Below are positions 23,580 to 37,138 of a stretch of DNA of 64,000 nucleotides, piece by piece. The DNA is from Nyssa sinensis (taxonomy: Eukaryota; Streptophyta; Magnoliopsida; Cornales; Nyssaceae), in NCBI GenBank assembly GCA_008638375.1, contig CM018052.1, forward strand, positions 8,515,506-8,579,505, given 5' to 3'. Under the pieces are notes generated by a model. It saw nothing but the letters and a program-made list of their open reading frames with translations, ran no database searches and was not told the origin of the DNA. The position numbers were made by a program, and so were the translations under genes. How positions within the stretch are numbered: the stretch's first letter is position 1; each line of letters starts with the position of its first letter.

Positions 23580-26500
23580 TGTAACTCCTTGACCTAGTTG
23601 TTTGAGGTAGTTATGAATTATGGTGATTATTATTGAAGACTATCCATAAATGGACGATGGGCCATTCGTTTGAGGCAAATAAATATGAGATTGGAGACAA
23701 AGGCACACGTGTGTGCCATAGCTATTTAATTAGTGACGATCATTCTTTAAAATGAGATTTGGTGGCATGATCATTACTTAATGTTAATTCTAATTAGTGT
23801 TAATCATGAATTAACACATACGCAATTTAGGTGGGTTTTTGCACAAGTACACTTAATTGAAGACTATAGCCCCTAAACTAAATAGTATATAAATGTGATG
23901 ATTGGAGTTATAATAAAATTAGGAGACATCATATCAAGATGATGGTATGATCAAATGTGAGTGGTCAAGATGAAATAGGAGGGTGTGGTGCACCAACACC
24001 ACAACCACACACTAGCACATGTATATATACATATAAAATGGATGTGGTGGAATGTTCCACCAAATTCCACAATTTTCCACAACAAATTTAGAATTAAAAG
24101 GGGCTGAAAAATTAAGAGATAATTGAAGAGATGAGGTAGCATGGTGTGGCCATGAAGGGTTGGTCAACTTGAGATTTTCAAGCCATTTTTCAGTACCAAC
24201 TTAATTATCACAAACTCTCTCTCATATATATATATATATGAAACAAATGGTAGCATAGGGGTTCCATGCATTCAAAATGTTCTCAACCTCTCCAATTATG
24301 TAAAGAGAGAGAGAGATAGAGAAAGAAGAAAGATCAAGAAAGAGAAATATTCCTACCTACATGTATTGTAACTTGAACCAAGGTCAAGAAAATAAGAAGG
24401 TGGGTACAAAATCAGATAGGAAGATAGAAGAATCATAAAAGGGGAAAAAAGAAACCAGAGAGAGAGAGAGAGAGGTTTAACTCCAAGATTAAGCTACAGA
24501 CTGAGGTAATAGCTCAATATTTCCTTCCTATTCAGATTCTGTATAAACTTTAAGCTAGAATAATGCAACAAATCAGTCTACGGGACCTTGAAAATAGCCA
24601 TATATAATCAGGTCGCCATAGATAAGGCTTGAAATTTAACCCAGAAAATAAATTGAACAAAAAGTTAGTTTTGATAATTGAATCTTAATCTACACGCAAA
24701 ATGAGTCACGAATACCCTATCCCGCAACCAAAAAGCTCAACAAGCATAATATATCAAGTTACAAGTTTGAATGAAAATAGAAATTAAATAGAATCAAGCA
24801 TTAAGCTTAATTTTGAGACCATAGATCAAATGCCCTTAAAAATGGAAAATGATGCAATTTGAACCATCCAATTTGGTTGAAGAACAACCCAGAACCAACT
24901 AGATGCAGATCATGGCCATAGGAGCTCAACCGAGCTCCTAAGCCATGCTTAAGGCTCCAAACTAGTCCCAAAATGATCCTTGTAGACCTAAAAGTCAAAT
25001 GAGGCCCAAAAGAAGTTAAATCAATCGATGAAATTTCATGAGATTGTCACGACCCGAAACCCACCCAATACGGATCGCGTGTCGCGGGGTCGACCTAATG
25101 GCCGCCCCTACTTTTTCTCATTCTTCCTTTGTATCAGTATCAATTACCACAATGTAGATAATGTGAGACTTAAACAATACATCAGCGGAAGTCTTAATAT
25201 AAACCATTGTTTGAAAATGTTAAACATAAACTGACATAAACTTAACATGAACCACTCTTAGGTGGTGAGTACATGGGAGAGACTACATCATTCTATTATG
25301 TTCCTTAACTGTCTCCCTATGCTCCTGAACTCCTACTGTGGTTCTGTAGCATTTTCACCTGAAAAAGATAGTAAATGGGGTGAGCTAACAAAGCTCAGTA
25401 AGTAAAATCATATCTCAAATACGGGTTAAGGATGACATAGAAGAATATAATTCAAGATAACATGATAGCCAATCATGACAATAGTTAACAGTAAGATGCC
25501 ACCATGGCCAATGAATAATAAAGCCCAATAACCAGTGTGATTGATGGTGTAACATGAATATGGATAAGGCTCAATAATCATAATCAACATGAATACTGCC
25601 ATAATAAAACGGTCACGGTCATAGTCAAGTCCAACAAATAGGAACAATTAGTACAGAACTATTCATAGGGAACTGAAAACATCCTATGAATCCAATAAAC
25701 GTCAATCTAACAATCAAACATGAATGATGCATTTTCTCTGTTCAGGGCACACCCTCGGTCTTTTAGAGCCTGGCATACCCCCCATTTTCATGAATGCATA
25801 TAAAATACCCATTAAACTCACTACGTAAAAATGTTATCTTTGCCATGTGTCCATTTGACCCGTAGGTCCCATAAATTGACCCGTAGGTCTAGTCAATCAG
25901 ATAGCATCGGATGGATAATGTGACTGAGCACAAAACCCGACATTTAACATAAATCAAGATTCTATTGTATTCCACATGAAGTGTACAAAGTATGGAACAT
26001 CCTAACATAAGCATACAATGATAGACATCAATATAATGAATCAAGTCATGAGATATCAATAAATAGGCAACCACCAGATAGAACAATATCCATGGTGGGA
26101 ATAATAACAATGGATATATATACATGAATACAAGTTTTGACTGTAATAGAAAGATCGTGGCTTGGAAAACCACATATAAGAGATAGGAATCCACTTACAC
26201 TTTATCCGTATGATCTACCTCAGTATATCCCGTAACTTTTCCCTTTTCCTTTTGAGTTCCCTATCATTCAGTAGACATGTTTTAGTTTTAAACACTATTC
26301 ATCAAATTTTATGCTTCATTATTATAAGTATCTCTTTTACTAATTTAGACTTTACCATTAAGTTCAGAAGGTTTGAAACAATAAAAATTCACTATTTACT
26401 TAGTTTACTTAGAGTCCGTTTGACTGACATTTGACCCAAAGGTATTTTAGTAATTCCTCTCATTTCTAATTTATTAGATAAATATTTAATTTATTTATTT

Positions 26501-26703
26501 CTTGGGTCATTTCATAATAATCATAAGTCTTGGGTCTATTTTTAATTTTACTAAACTTTGGGCCAAATCAAAAATTCAAATTTTACTAACAGTGATTAAG
26601 GCTCTAAATTGAAATAGGTTATCCCTATTCCCAGATTAACCCAAATTGATTTCCAATTCATGTATCCAACCCCTAATCCCATTTTAATTTTAAAAGTCAA
26701 TCT

Positions 26704-27692
26704 CAAAGAATTGCACTTACTGCAGTGGGCAATAACTTTATTGGGAAGCTTCTTTGAACTGCTTAACAGCATACCTCTCCTCTATGGCACTCCCAATGAT
26801 CCCATTAAACATGATTACTCGGTGCTCAAGCCCAAACCTTACAATAAAATAGATCACTCCATAACTTTCCTCAATGCCTTTTCCTTGCCCATTACCATGA
26901 TCCTCTTCTCGACCTCCTCACTTGCATCCTTCACCGTGTCCTCTAGCGACTTATGGTCACCACCATTAACCTGAACCTTAAGATCACCAACCAAACATGG
27001 TTCTGAACCCATCTCATTCCTCCCATTTTTATGAACCTTAACCCTATTCGAATTGGCCAGTAATTTTGGAATCCAATAGTCAACGCAACCCACGATTTTT
27101 TATAACCTGTTTGGATGGGGTAGAAACAGAGAACTCTTTAACTGCAGGAACACTACCTGTGTTGAAGGTTTGTAATCTTTAAATTTTGCACTATCATCCT
27201 CAGCCATTGGACATTTCTACCATCACACCACTGGTTTGTCACCATTCAGAATCGTTATCAAGTTCGTCGCCAGAATTTCCATCGAAGCCTTCATCATTTT
27301 CCAACACCACAACATCACCAGATCGTAGATCTTCATCAGTGTTGAACATCACCATTAGATACCACCACAGTCTTCCATACCATACGACGATCGTAGTCAA
27401 CCGCCACATCGCCAGAATCAACTTCAACGTCAACACTAGCTACCAGATCTATTTCAGATCTAACCGCTGCTCATTGTTGTTCATCACTGATCATTACTGA
27501 ATCACAGTCGCAACACTGAAAAATCTATATCAGCTGTTGTTCAGCCACAGAATTAAAATCATCAGATCGCAATAAGTTGCCACGATCCATCATCATCGTT
27601 GACCTACAGCAGACCCTCTGTACTTTCCAGACCTTGGTCCAGTCATCGTTATAGGAGTTTCCATTGTCAACATCATGGTTGCTTCACAATCT
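26704..27692 (-). other. Protein-like block shared by both LTRs (first copy)
   Basis: On the minus strand a 79-codon frame at 26854-27093 reads CVDYWIPKLLANSNRVKVH, NEMGSEPCLVGDLKVQVNGG and SEEVEKRIMVMGKEK, and the sense continues through a frame change (GVIYFIVRFGLEH). The same protein text recurs in the other LTR at 36124-37133 with a few changes. I do not recognise the protein. It may be a host gene fragment picked up by the LTR. Confidence 0.4.
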
Positions 27693-29569
27693 GTCCAGAA
27701 TGGTTCGCACGTTTGGTTTCATCCCCTTGGTCCACTGTTCGAATCCCACCAGGTGCAGCGCACCCTTTTTATTTCTGATTTCATTATATATATATATATT
27801 ATATATATACATATATATATATCATGCCACAATATACACCACAGGACACGCGTGTCCAAGTGGAAAGGAAGGGCTTGGGTCTGAGGGGTCCCAAGTTCAA
27901 ACCCTAAGAGCAACGGTTCCTCATATTTTTTCTCGATTTTTCAAAGCCAACTCATCTAGGCTATCTTAACCTTGTGTAGGATATTAAATTGGGCCCAACG
28001 CGTGTAGCCAATTAGGCTGAATCAGGATTTTAAAAACCCTTAAGTCAAAACAACGTCGCCTCACTTATGCGGTGGCCCTACTCTCGTCATAACACGTGTC
28101 TGAGTCAACACGCGTCTGAGTCAACACGCTTAACTCGAATCGAGTTGGCGAGTTGACTCATCGTCTTCTTCATCGACCTATCACTGTTGCCCTAAATCCC
28201 GAACTCCATTTCTTTCAATTTCATGTAGTTTGGCTTAATGATTTCTTACTATTTTCATTCAAAATCGTTTCTGAAACATCAAGGGTCATCTTGACATTCA
28301 TTTTAGAGCTCAAAATTGTCACATCCCGCACCCCACCCTACGCGGATGTCGAAGATGTGATACCAGTTAGCCGCCTTGCCGGTTTTACCGCCGACAATGC
28401 GACCAACCAAAGGCAAATTTCTAAACTTTACCATGAATTGTATTCCAAATGTAGGGTCAGAATAGCGGAAATTAAAACCTTTCACATTTCGGGAATGCAA
28501 CTCTTCTATAAATACCACAAAGGTATGTACCACAAGTAAGTCTATACTAAAACCTGACAACCAATGAGTCTAGCCACAGAGCACATCTATAACTAGACAT
28601 AACACAGAGCATATCTAATCTTTCCAGAGTACCATTACCATGACCCATGTTCCAATACATCTATTGCGTACAAATAAAGTCAATCGTATCATAGTACTCA
28701 CCTGAATAGCTAGAGTCAATCCGTTAGAACTCAAGTCTCCACATATTATTGCCATCAGATCCTCACTTGGAAATGCCTCTCAGTCTACTAATGTCATGTC
28801 CTTGTGCCTTCTAATCCAATGGAGTTATATCCTGAAAAATGTTAAATAAATGGAATGAGCTTAAACAAGCTCAGTGAGTAACATAGGTTCCTGCCATGGG
28901 TATCAAAACCCGTTTAGATATACATGCACGCTCAGATGCAGCTCAAATAGAACAAATGCAGCTCAAACAGATCAGGTCAAAATAGATCAGAACAAACAGA
29001 ACAAAACAGAACAGAACGGACAGAACAGATCAGAACTGAACTGAACAGAATACCAATTAATCAAAGGCATAGCATCAAATGCCTGAACCTTCCCCAACTG
29101 CCCATAAGCGGACGACTTGTGCGACCTCTACCCTCTGGGGTCAGTATTAGAGCGGAACATATCAGAATTGAGTGGGACAGAAACATAATAGAATGCCAAT
29201 CATATAAACGAGCCTTCCCAACTGCCCATAAGCGAACTACTCGTAGGGCTTCTACCCTCTGGGTCGTGCTCTGGCATAAAACCGCTCAATCCTGTGATGG
29301 GCCCAGAGTAGACACAACACAACAAAACAAAATCGAACCAGACTCCAAGGACGGGTAACGAAACAACAGACTCGAACAGGATCAACAAGATATATCAAAA
29401 GGTAGAATAGAACAGAATCATGCTACACATAATGCAATACAAGGAATATGCATGAAAGCAGATACATTAAAACAATATAGTGTATAAAACAGTTAAGCAT
29501 ATAAAGTAGTACAGTATACAGAAAATATACACCAAGTCAGGAGTCTAAGTTACTCACCTGAATATACGC

Positions 29570-30173
29570 GTATCTCCATCCACAATTATCCTCCAGATAC
29601 ATCGTTGGCCATGTCCATGCATATCCTGGGCATTATCCTTCTAATGGCCATCATAATCGATTCAACATCCAGAAGATCATGCTCCACAAATGTGAACATA
29701 TCCAACCTTTGGAGAATTGCAGTCAAACGTGAACCAAATTGTTGTGCATCTAGAGTTTGAGGTTGATCTTCAGTCCATGGTTCAGCAGTTGAAGAAAACA
29801 CACCGACAGGTTGATCGAGTCAGCCAGCCATTTTAAATCCAGTTTCATCAACTTCTTCAGTCTTTTTCCCCCAAGTAAATGATAATCTTGCCAGATTCTG
29901 TCCTGTTAACATCCCATCCATTAGATATTGAAGAACTTTCCCTTCCTCTCATCAGATTACTGTGCAGAGTCTTCTTAACCTTCTTAGCCAAATACCATAA
30001 TCCATAAGATATGGTGTCCCACATAGACTGTCAACATAATCAGCAAATGCCTTCAGAACAACAAAGATGTCCCCAAGCTTATGTTGAATCAACCTTTTTG
30101 ACCAAGAGGTTTCTCTCCATTGCAGCAGCCCCTCAATAAAATCCCCATCAGAAAAAATACAACAATTAGATCA

Positions 30174-30228
<55 letters not shown>

Positions 30229-30860
30229 TGAGGCTGAGCACATTAAAATGACATGCCTCTAGCCAACAAGGACAAAATAAGGCTACCTCACATCATAATA
30301 GCAACTATTTTGCACAACTTCATATCTTCCTATGCAGGTTCCAGCTGAGAAGGATGTGAACCAACATATAGAAACAGAGCCCTTCCCAGATCTTCCTTAT
30401 ACTGCCTAGCTGCTGGTTCTACTGTCCATAATGTCAAGATACCATTCATGCCAAAAATATTCTTCAGAGACAGTCTTAGAGACTGCCGATGGTTCCCATG
30501 TTCTGGTAAAACCACTGCCAATTCTTTTTGCCGCAACTGCTTCCAACAAACTACTCGGAATAAATTTTAGTAAACAAGTTTGGGGAAGCAACATTACCAC
30601 TTCCAAAACAGATTCTAGGATCACCCCCAACTCTTGACTAATTCCTTCATGTTAGTCATAACCCTCTTAAGATGTAGTCATAACCCTTTTAAGATGTTCC
30701 CTTGCCTGGACTGGCCTCCCTGCTTTATGTCATGGAATTATCCATTCTCCAGAGCTAACACCATGAGAGAGTAGCGTCCCAGGGAAACCAGAAAATTAGT
30801 TTATCTCTACAGCTCCTGAATTAAACTCTCCAATTAATCCTGCATATTGCCCAACTGGAT
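29570..30860 (-). other. Possible captured gene fragments inside the 4.0 kb solo LTR
   Basis: Minus-strand frames show protein-like composition: GVILESVLEVVMLLPQTCLL, IPSSLLEAVAAKRIGSGF and YFWHEWYLDIMD (30630-30406), FVDPVGQYAGLIGEFNSGAV (about 30870-30810), RETSWSKRLIQHKLGDIFVV and KAFADYVDSLCGTPYLMDYG (about 30120-30000), and QFGSRLTAILQRLDMFTFVE (about 29730-29670). They are separated by stops and non-coding stretches. I cannot assign a family. This is not typical LTR content. Confidence 0.4.
30175..30225 (+). repeat. (CT)n microsatellite
   Basis: An uninterrupted run of about 50 bp of CT dinucleotides inside the 28317-32322 solo LTR, splitting its protein-like sections. Confidence 0.95.
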
Positions 30861-33111
30861 CAACGAACTTCCCTGTTGCTGAGCACTGTTCTCTCTCCTT
30901 GCTGTTGTGCGCTGCTGCTGTTGTTGAAGCATAGCAGCTGCTGCTCTCTTCTTCTCCAAACATGCTGCCACAAATTTCTCAACTCTAAAGCCTCTACCCA
31001 ATATCCTGTAGCAGCTTCCCCTATTCTCTTAAGACCAATTTCTACACCTGTCTGGACATCTCAGTTGCACAATTTATCTCTCGCCCCTTCTGCATCTTTG
31101 TTCTTCACAAGAGGCAACAATGCTAAGGCAGCCGCTACAGAACACCCACATATAAAAATATATACACATACCCTGCTGCAGTTTTCTTTTTCCCTCAATT
31201 TAACCACAACAAATCAAGCTACACAACTACAAACAAATACTTATCTCTGTTCCTGATTAGTCGCAGCACCTGGCCACCACGCACACACACTGCGACCTGC
31301 TGCACCGCTTACACACATATAACTCCTGCCGCACCGCTACACACAAAATCGCAACGTCCATTCACTCTTCTTCTCCTGCACTCCATCGCTACACAATACA
31401 CATACATATACCTGCTGCTTAGTGTAATTAATCAGCCCCAAGCCTCTAACGACTCTGCTTCTGCAGCATCCAACCACAACTCTTCCAATAACTCCCATCT
31501 TTAACGGCTGAGGCAGCCTGAACCCGAGGTTGGGCAAAGTAGAAGAAAAACCGAGCAGTGAAGAAGGCCTGTTTGGGTTTGAAGATGAGCCAACCGAACC
31601 TCGCTGAACCAAAATCCGAGATACTTGCTCTCTTGAATCGATCTCTACATCTTCAATTCCTGCCTTTTCTTGGTGAATTTTTCTAGCAATCAACGGTTAC
31701 TGTTGCTGTTTGCGTAGGGCTTATTTGACGGAAGACAGGTGAGGATTAGGACATGCGGATCAGGTCATGGGGTTAGAACCAAAATCCCTCAATTTTCCTA
31801 CGGACAGGGACGTACATAGAGCTGAACCGCCTGAAATTTTCCTGCTCTAGAAGCTTCCTAATTTTTTTCTACAGATAGATATATAAATAGATGGCTTCTT
31901 CTAGAATTCTCACGTTTCCTCTCCTGTTTGTCCAAAAGTTTCGGCTGACCTAGAAGCTTCTCCCTCTTTCTATTTTATTTTACCACTTTAAATATATAAG
32001 ACTATATATAAGCATATTTTTGGATCTACCTTGTACCTCATATTTTATAGAGTATTTTGCCAACCCGTCCGGGTCTAAAATTATATTCATATTTTTATTT
32101 TTATTTTATTCTATAATTAATTATTCGTATTGGCTTCATTCATCCCGACACTCATTTGACTGAGTTATCCATTTTCCCGAGCATGAACCATTTTATATCT
32201 GAGGACCTTAAATTCCGTTATGGTTTATCGTATTTTGACTATTTTAAATTATTAACGTCAAATAGTATATTTTCCTTAAGTCGGAATACAGTCTGGATTA
32301 TGTCGGATTTGGGGGTATTACAAAAATGAGTTCCATTATTCAGTTTACAGTTTGATAATCAAACCTGTAACCTAACCATCTACGCTTATTTCTCAACCAA
32401 ATCTCATGGGATTTCGTTTGTATTGGTCCATACATCTTGGGGTTTTATTTCCCATTCATTAAAACATGTTTTGAGGTATAGTTGAAAGGTTGGGTTTAAA
32501 ACCCAAAACTTGCAAATTGACTTTTGGAAGTCATTCATTTTGGTTCTTGATCGCGATTAAATGTTTTTAACACTCTTAGAGGGTCTAGTTGAGGTTCCAA
32601 TAAACCAAAAATAGTTTGGTTAACATGTTTTTCAGACCTGTTTCAAGCAAGGTCTGTTCATGGCTGCTTCTCATGGGTTTGATGTTTTCGATCATTTTTA
32701 GGTCTCAATTCCATGCTTGAACAAGTTTAAACATGTTTTAAACATCAATATACATAATACAACCTAAATTAGTTACATATACGCAAGTTATTTTAGAGAG
32801 AGAAAATAAGGGTTGATGTATTCTCTCACCTTTTTGTCATTGATTCTCCTTCTTCTACCTCTAATTTCCTTCCTTAGCTTCTTGGTTCTACTTCCTCTTG
32901 ATTCTCTTCATGATGGCAAGCATGCAGTGCATGCACTTGCCCTTATACATGGTTCCGCCGCCATCTCTCATTCCTCTCTCTCTCTCTCTCTCTCTCTCTA
33001 CATGACCTCATCACCTCCAACCCTTCACTTCTCATAAATTTTCTTACACCCAATTAATTTTACTTATTCTCCTTTTTGCTTTCTATTAAATGGTTGCATG
33101 ATATTTTGTAT

Positions 33112-33249
33112 ATTATATATATATATATATATAATATAACACACACACTAACACATCAAGACACACACACACACTTCCAGCCGACACACATACATTCACA
33201 CACAGTTCATTAATTGCACACATTGATATAGACCTATATGTATTTTTAT

Positions 33250-33280
<31 letters not shown>

Positions 33281-33296
33281 CTTTTGTTTTCATGTG

Positions 33297-33334
<38 letters not shown>

Positions 33335-33335
33335 C
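33112..33335 (+). repeat. Cluster of (TA)n and (CA)n tracts
   Basis: Five or six dinucleotide runs with short unique spacers lie near the outer end of the 25045-33565 LTR. Similar clusters lie in other LTRs of this superfamily (13800-14060, 59690-60070). Confidence 0.9.
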
Positions 33336-33565
33336 TTAAATCATATATATACTAAACACACACTTAATGCGTGTATTTTGCTTATTAAAATATACCACTA
33401 ATAATCATATCTATAAGCATACTATACACATAATATAATGTATATAGACACTTAATTAAATTTGGCACTCTTTAACCCTTGGTTTATTCATAGTTAATTT
33501 TTAACTACGGTTTATTACCTTGTAAAGCGTGCCATATGACCCGATATTTGCGTCAGGGTGTTACA

Positions 33566-34362
33566 CTCATTGCTTATTTGAAGCATACTATTATTCCCTA
33601 AAGATCACTATTTATTTAATCACCTCAGTTGTTCAAGAATCACCGATTTCCATTATAGCATATAGTCTTTTCCCCCAATATATAGTGTTCATCAATAATA
33701 AAACTCTCGATATTGGAACAGTTAGCATGTAGCCCAGGGGTTCTGTTTCTAAGTTCAACTTAGTAGTAAATGCGGGAATTATGGATCACTATGTAGAATC
33801 AATATTTAAATAACATATTGGTAAATTGTAAGAAACTGGAAAATACTTACGATTACTGGTACAGTAGCCTGATCACCTCCCAGTGGTGTTTTGAGACATT
33901 ATCCTTGGTGGACTTTTAGGCAGTTGGGGTATTTAATTATGCCTTTATTGTCATCTTTGACCCTTTTTGGAAATTTCCTTCGCGCCCCATTTTATGGTCT
34001 TTACTGGTGCCACTACTTTATTGTAATGGTCACTGCTGAGGCCTAATTCTGAGTAGAGCCTTGGTGACTCTTTTCATAAGGCGTTCTATCCTGTCCAATC
34101 GGTCTAACCAATCCATCGTAATCGAAAGATTCCTGGCTATTGGTGTATTGCTGGTGTTAACCATTTCTATAAACGATAACCAGTCAAGGTGTATGTAATT
34201 TAACAATCAATGTTTACATAAAATTCTAACTTAGTAAAGTTAGTGTTATCTATTGACTGACTCTTAGACTCTAACAGTTCTAGCACTCTAATCTTGTCTC
34301 CCATGACTCGATCCTATCTCCCATGACTCACTAGAACCTAAGACTCTACTCTGATACCAAGC
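33566..34362 (-). pseudogene. Interior remnant: gag start and retropepsin piece
   Basis: On the minus strand an ATG at 34164 opens 44 codons (ITMDWLDRLDRIERLMKR), in the position of gag, stopping at 34030. Further on, about 33778-33640, the frame IPAFTTKLNLETEPLGYMLT, then TVPISRVLLLMNTIYW matches the FVxKLNLxxEPLGY section of plant Ty3/gypsy retropepsins, but the catalytic DSGA part is absent. RT, RNase H and integrase are missing. The junction with the left LTR (33565/33566) shows no clear polypurine tract. Confidence 0.6.
34348..34359 (-). other. Primer-binding site for initiator tRNA-Met
   Basis: The minus strand reads TGGTATCAGAGT three bases inside the LTR edge at 34363. TGGTATCAGAG is the standard plant primer site complementary to the tRNA 3' end. 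It fixes the strand of the 25045-48659 element. Confidence 0.8.
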
Positions 34363-35603
34363 TGTCGCGACCCGAAACCCACTCTAACGGATCTCGTGTC
34401 GCGGGACCGACCTAATGGCTAACCCTACTTTTTCTCATTCTTCCTTTGTATCAGTATCAATGACCACAATGTAGACAATGTGAAACCTAAAAAATACATC
34501 AGCGGAAGTCTTAATATAAACCATTGTTTGAAAATGTTAAACATAAACTGACATAAACTTAACATGAACCACTTTTAGGTGGTGAGTACCTAGGAGAGAC
34601 TACATCATTCTATTATGCTCCTTAACTGTCTCCCTACGTTCCTGAACTCCTATTGTGGTTCTGTAGCATTTTCACCTGAAAAAAGATAGTAAGTGGGGTG
34701 AGCTAACAAAGCTCAGTAAGTAAAAGCCTGTCTCAAATACGGGTTAGGGATGACATAGAAGAATATAATTCAAGGTAACATGATAGCTAATCATGACAAC
34801 GATTGTAGTTAACAGTAAGATGCCACCATGGCCAATAAATAATAAAGCCCAATAACCAGTGTGAGTGATGGTGTAACATGAATATGGATAAGGCTCAATA
34901 ATAATCATAATCAACATGAATACTGCCATAATAAAATGGTCACAATCAAGTCCAATAAATAGGAACAATCAGTACAAAACTATTCATAAGGAACTGAAAA
35001 CATCCTATGAATCCAATGAACGTCAATCTAATAATCAAACATGAATGATACATTTTCTCTGTTCAGGGTTTGGCAGACCCTCGGTCCTTTAGGGCCCAGC
35101 ATACCCCCCATTTTCATGAATGCATATAATATGCCTATTAAACTCACTGTGTAAAAATGCCATCTTTGCCATGTGTCTGTTTGACCCGCAGGTCCCATAA
35201 ATTGACCCGTAGGTCCAGTCAATCAGATAATATTGCATGGATAATGTGACTGAGCACAAAACCCGACATTTAACATAAATCAGGATTCTATTGTATTCCA
35301 CATGAAGTGTACAAAGTATGGAACATCCTATCATAAGCATACAGTGATAGACATCAATACAATAAATCAAGTCATAAGATATCAATCAATAGGCAATCAC
35401 CAAATAGAACAATATCCATAGTGGGAACAATAATAATGGATATATATAAATGAGTACAATTTTTGGCACTAATAGAAAGATCGTGGCTTGGAAAACCACG
35501 TATAAGAGATAGGAATCCACTTCCCGTAACTTTTCCCTTTTCTTTTTGAGTTCCCTATCATTCAGTAGACATGTTTCAGTTTTAAACGCAATTCATCAAA
35601 TTT

Positions 35604-35902
35604 TATGTCTCATTATTATAAGCATCTCTTTTACTAATTTAGAATCTACCATTTAGTTCAAAAGGTTTGAAACAATAAAAATTCATTATTTACTTAGTTT
35701 AATTAGAGTCCGTTTGACTCACATTTGACCTAAGGGTATTTTAGTAATTCCTTATGCCTCATTATAATAAGCATCTCTTTTACTAATTTAGAATCTACCA
35801 TTGAGTTCAAAAGGCTTGAAACAATAAAAATTCACTATTTACTTAGTTTAATTAGAGTCCGTTTGACTCACATTTGACCTAAGGGTATTTTAGTAATTCC
35901 TC
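35604..35902 (+). repeat. 149-bp tandem duplication in the 34363 LTR
   Basis: Two adjacent copies start at TATGTCTCATTAT (35604) and TATGCCTCATTAT (35753), each with CATCTCTTTTACTAATTTAG and GACCTAAGGGTATTTTAG. The corresponding place in the other LTR (about 26310-26455) has one copy, so the duplication arose after the LTRs separated. Confidence 0.85.
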
Positions 35903-36123
35903 TCATTTGTAATTTATTACATAAATATTTAATTAATTTATTTCTTGGGTCATTTCATAATAATCATAAGTCTTGGGTCTATTTGTAATTTTACTAAACT
36001 TTGGGCCAAATCAAAAATTCAAATTTTAATAATAGTGATTAAGGCTCTAAATTGGAATAGGCTATCCCTATTCCCAAATTGTTTTCCTATTCGTGTATCC
36101 AACCCCTAATCCCATTTTAATTT

Positions 36124-37133
36124 TAAAAGTCAATCTCAAAGAATTGCACTTACTGCTATGGGAAATAACTTTATTGGGAAGCTTCTTCACGAACTGCTTA
36201 ACAGCATACCTCCACTCTGTGGCATTCCCAATGATCCCATTAAACATGATTACCAGGTGCTCAAGCCTAAACCTTACAATGAAATAGATCACTCCACAAC
36301 TTTCCTCAATCCCTTTTCCTTGCCCATTACCGCGATCCTCTCATCCGCCTCCCCACTTGCATCCTTCACCATGTCCTCTGGTGACTTATGGTCACCACCA
36401 TTAACCTAAACCTTAAGATCACCTACCAAACATGGTTCTGAACCTATCTCATTCCTCCCATTTTTATGAAACTTAACCCTATTCGAATTGGCCAGTAATT
36501 TTGGAATACAATAGTCAACGCAACCCACGATTTTGTATAACTTGTTTGGATGGGGTAGAAACAGAGGGCTCTTTAACTGTAGGAACATTACCTGATGTTG
36601 AAGGTTTGTAATCTTTAAATTTTGCACTATCATCCTCAGCCACTGGACATCTCTACCATCATGCCACTGGTTCGTCATTGTTCAAAATCGTCATCAAGTT
36701 CGTCGCCAGAATTTCCATCAAAGCCTTCATCGTTTTCCAACACCACAACATCACTAGATCGCATATCTTCATCAGTGTCGAACATCACCATTAGATACCA
36801 CCATAGTCTTCCATACCGTATGATGATCGTAGTCAACCGCCACATCACCGAAATCAACTTCAACGTCAACACTAACTACCAGATCTATTTCAGATCTAGC
36901 CGCTGCTCATTGTTATTCATCATTGATCATTATTGAATCACAGTCGCAGCACTGAAAAATCTATATCAGCTACTGTTCAGTCACAGAATCAAAACCATCG
37001 GATCGCAATACGTTCCCACGATCCATCATCATCGTTGACCTATAGCAAACCCTATGTACTTTCCATACTTCGGTCCAGTCATTGTTACAAGAGTTTCCAT
37101 TGTTAACATCGTGGTTACTTCACAATCTAGATC
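36124..37133 (-). other. Protein-like block shared by both LTRs (second copy)
   Basis: This matches 26704-27692 along its length. The minus strand includes CIPKLLANSNRVKFHKNG and SEPCLVGDLKV (36406-36678), and a second frame at 36068-36292 reads GVIYFIVRFRLEHLVIMF when extended. Differences from the first copy include a stop just after GDLKV. The block ends at the Tat insertion. Confidence 0.4.
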
Positions 37134-37138
37134 CTTTG

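Larger units (their letters stand above)
28317..32322 (-). mobile_element. Solo LTR, 4.0 kb, nested in the 25045 LTR
   Basis: It begins TGTCACATCCCGCACCCC and ends GGGGGTATTACA, with a perfect aaaat duplication (28312-28316 and 32323-32327). No retroviral-type domain is present. Contents include an imperfect array of cagaacagaa words at about 28970-29050, a duplicated segment with ACTGCCCATAAGCG at 29096 and 29220, a (CT)n tract at 30175-30225, and protein-like minus-strand text between about 29570 and 30860. Confidence 0.85.
25045..33565 (-). repeat. 3' LTR of the deleted element (4.5 kb without nested solo LTR)
   Basis: The left end TGTCACGACCCGAAACCCACCC is like that of the other LTR. From 25045 to about 27692 it matches 34363-37133 closely, including the GTGTCGCGGG and TCAGCGGAAGTCTTAATATA segments. 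After 27692 the two differ. It ends CAGGGTGTTACA at 33565. The 28317-32322 solo LTR is inserted in it. The last 500 bp are rich in (TA)n and (CA)n tracts (about 33112-33335). Confidence 0.68.

Noticed and set aside
27725..27780. T-loop-like GTTCGAATCCCACC suggesting a tRNA gene
   Set aside because: No matching acceptor stem, D arm or anticodon arm could be found on either side, and the stretch lies inside an LTR.
29119..29358. 79-codon frame in the 4.0 kb solo LTR
   Set aside because: It covers a duplicated non-coding segment (ACTGCCCATAAGCG copies) and has no protein-like conservation.
33555..33575. 33565 as the end of an independent solo LTR with duplication ctcat
   Set aside because: No TG-start preceded by ctcat was found, whereas the primer site at 34348-34359 supports an LTR-interior-LTR arrangement.
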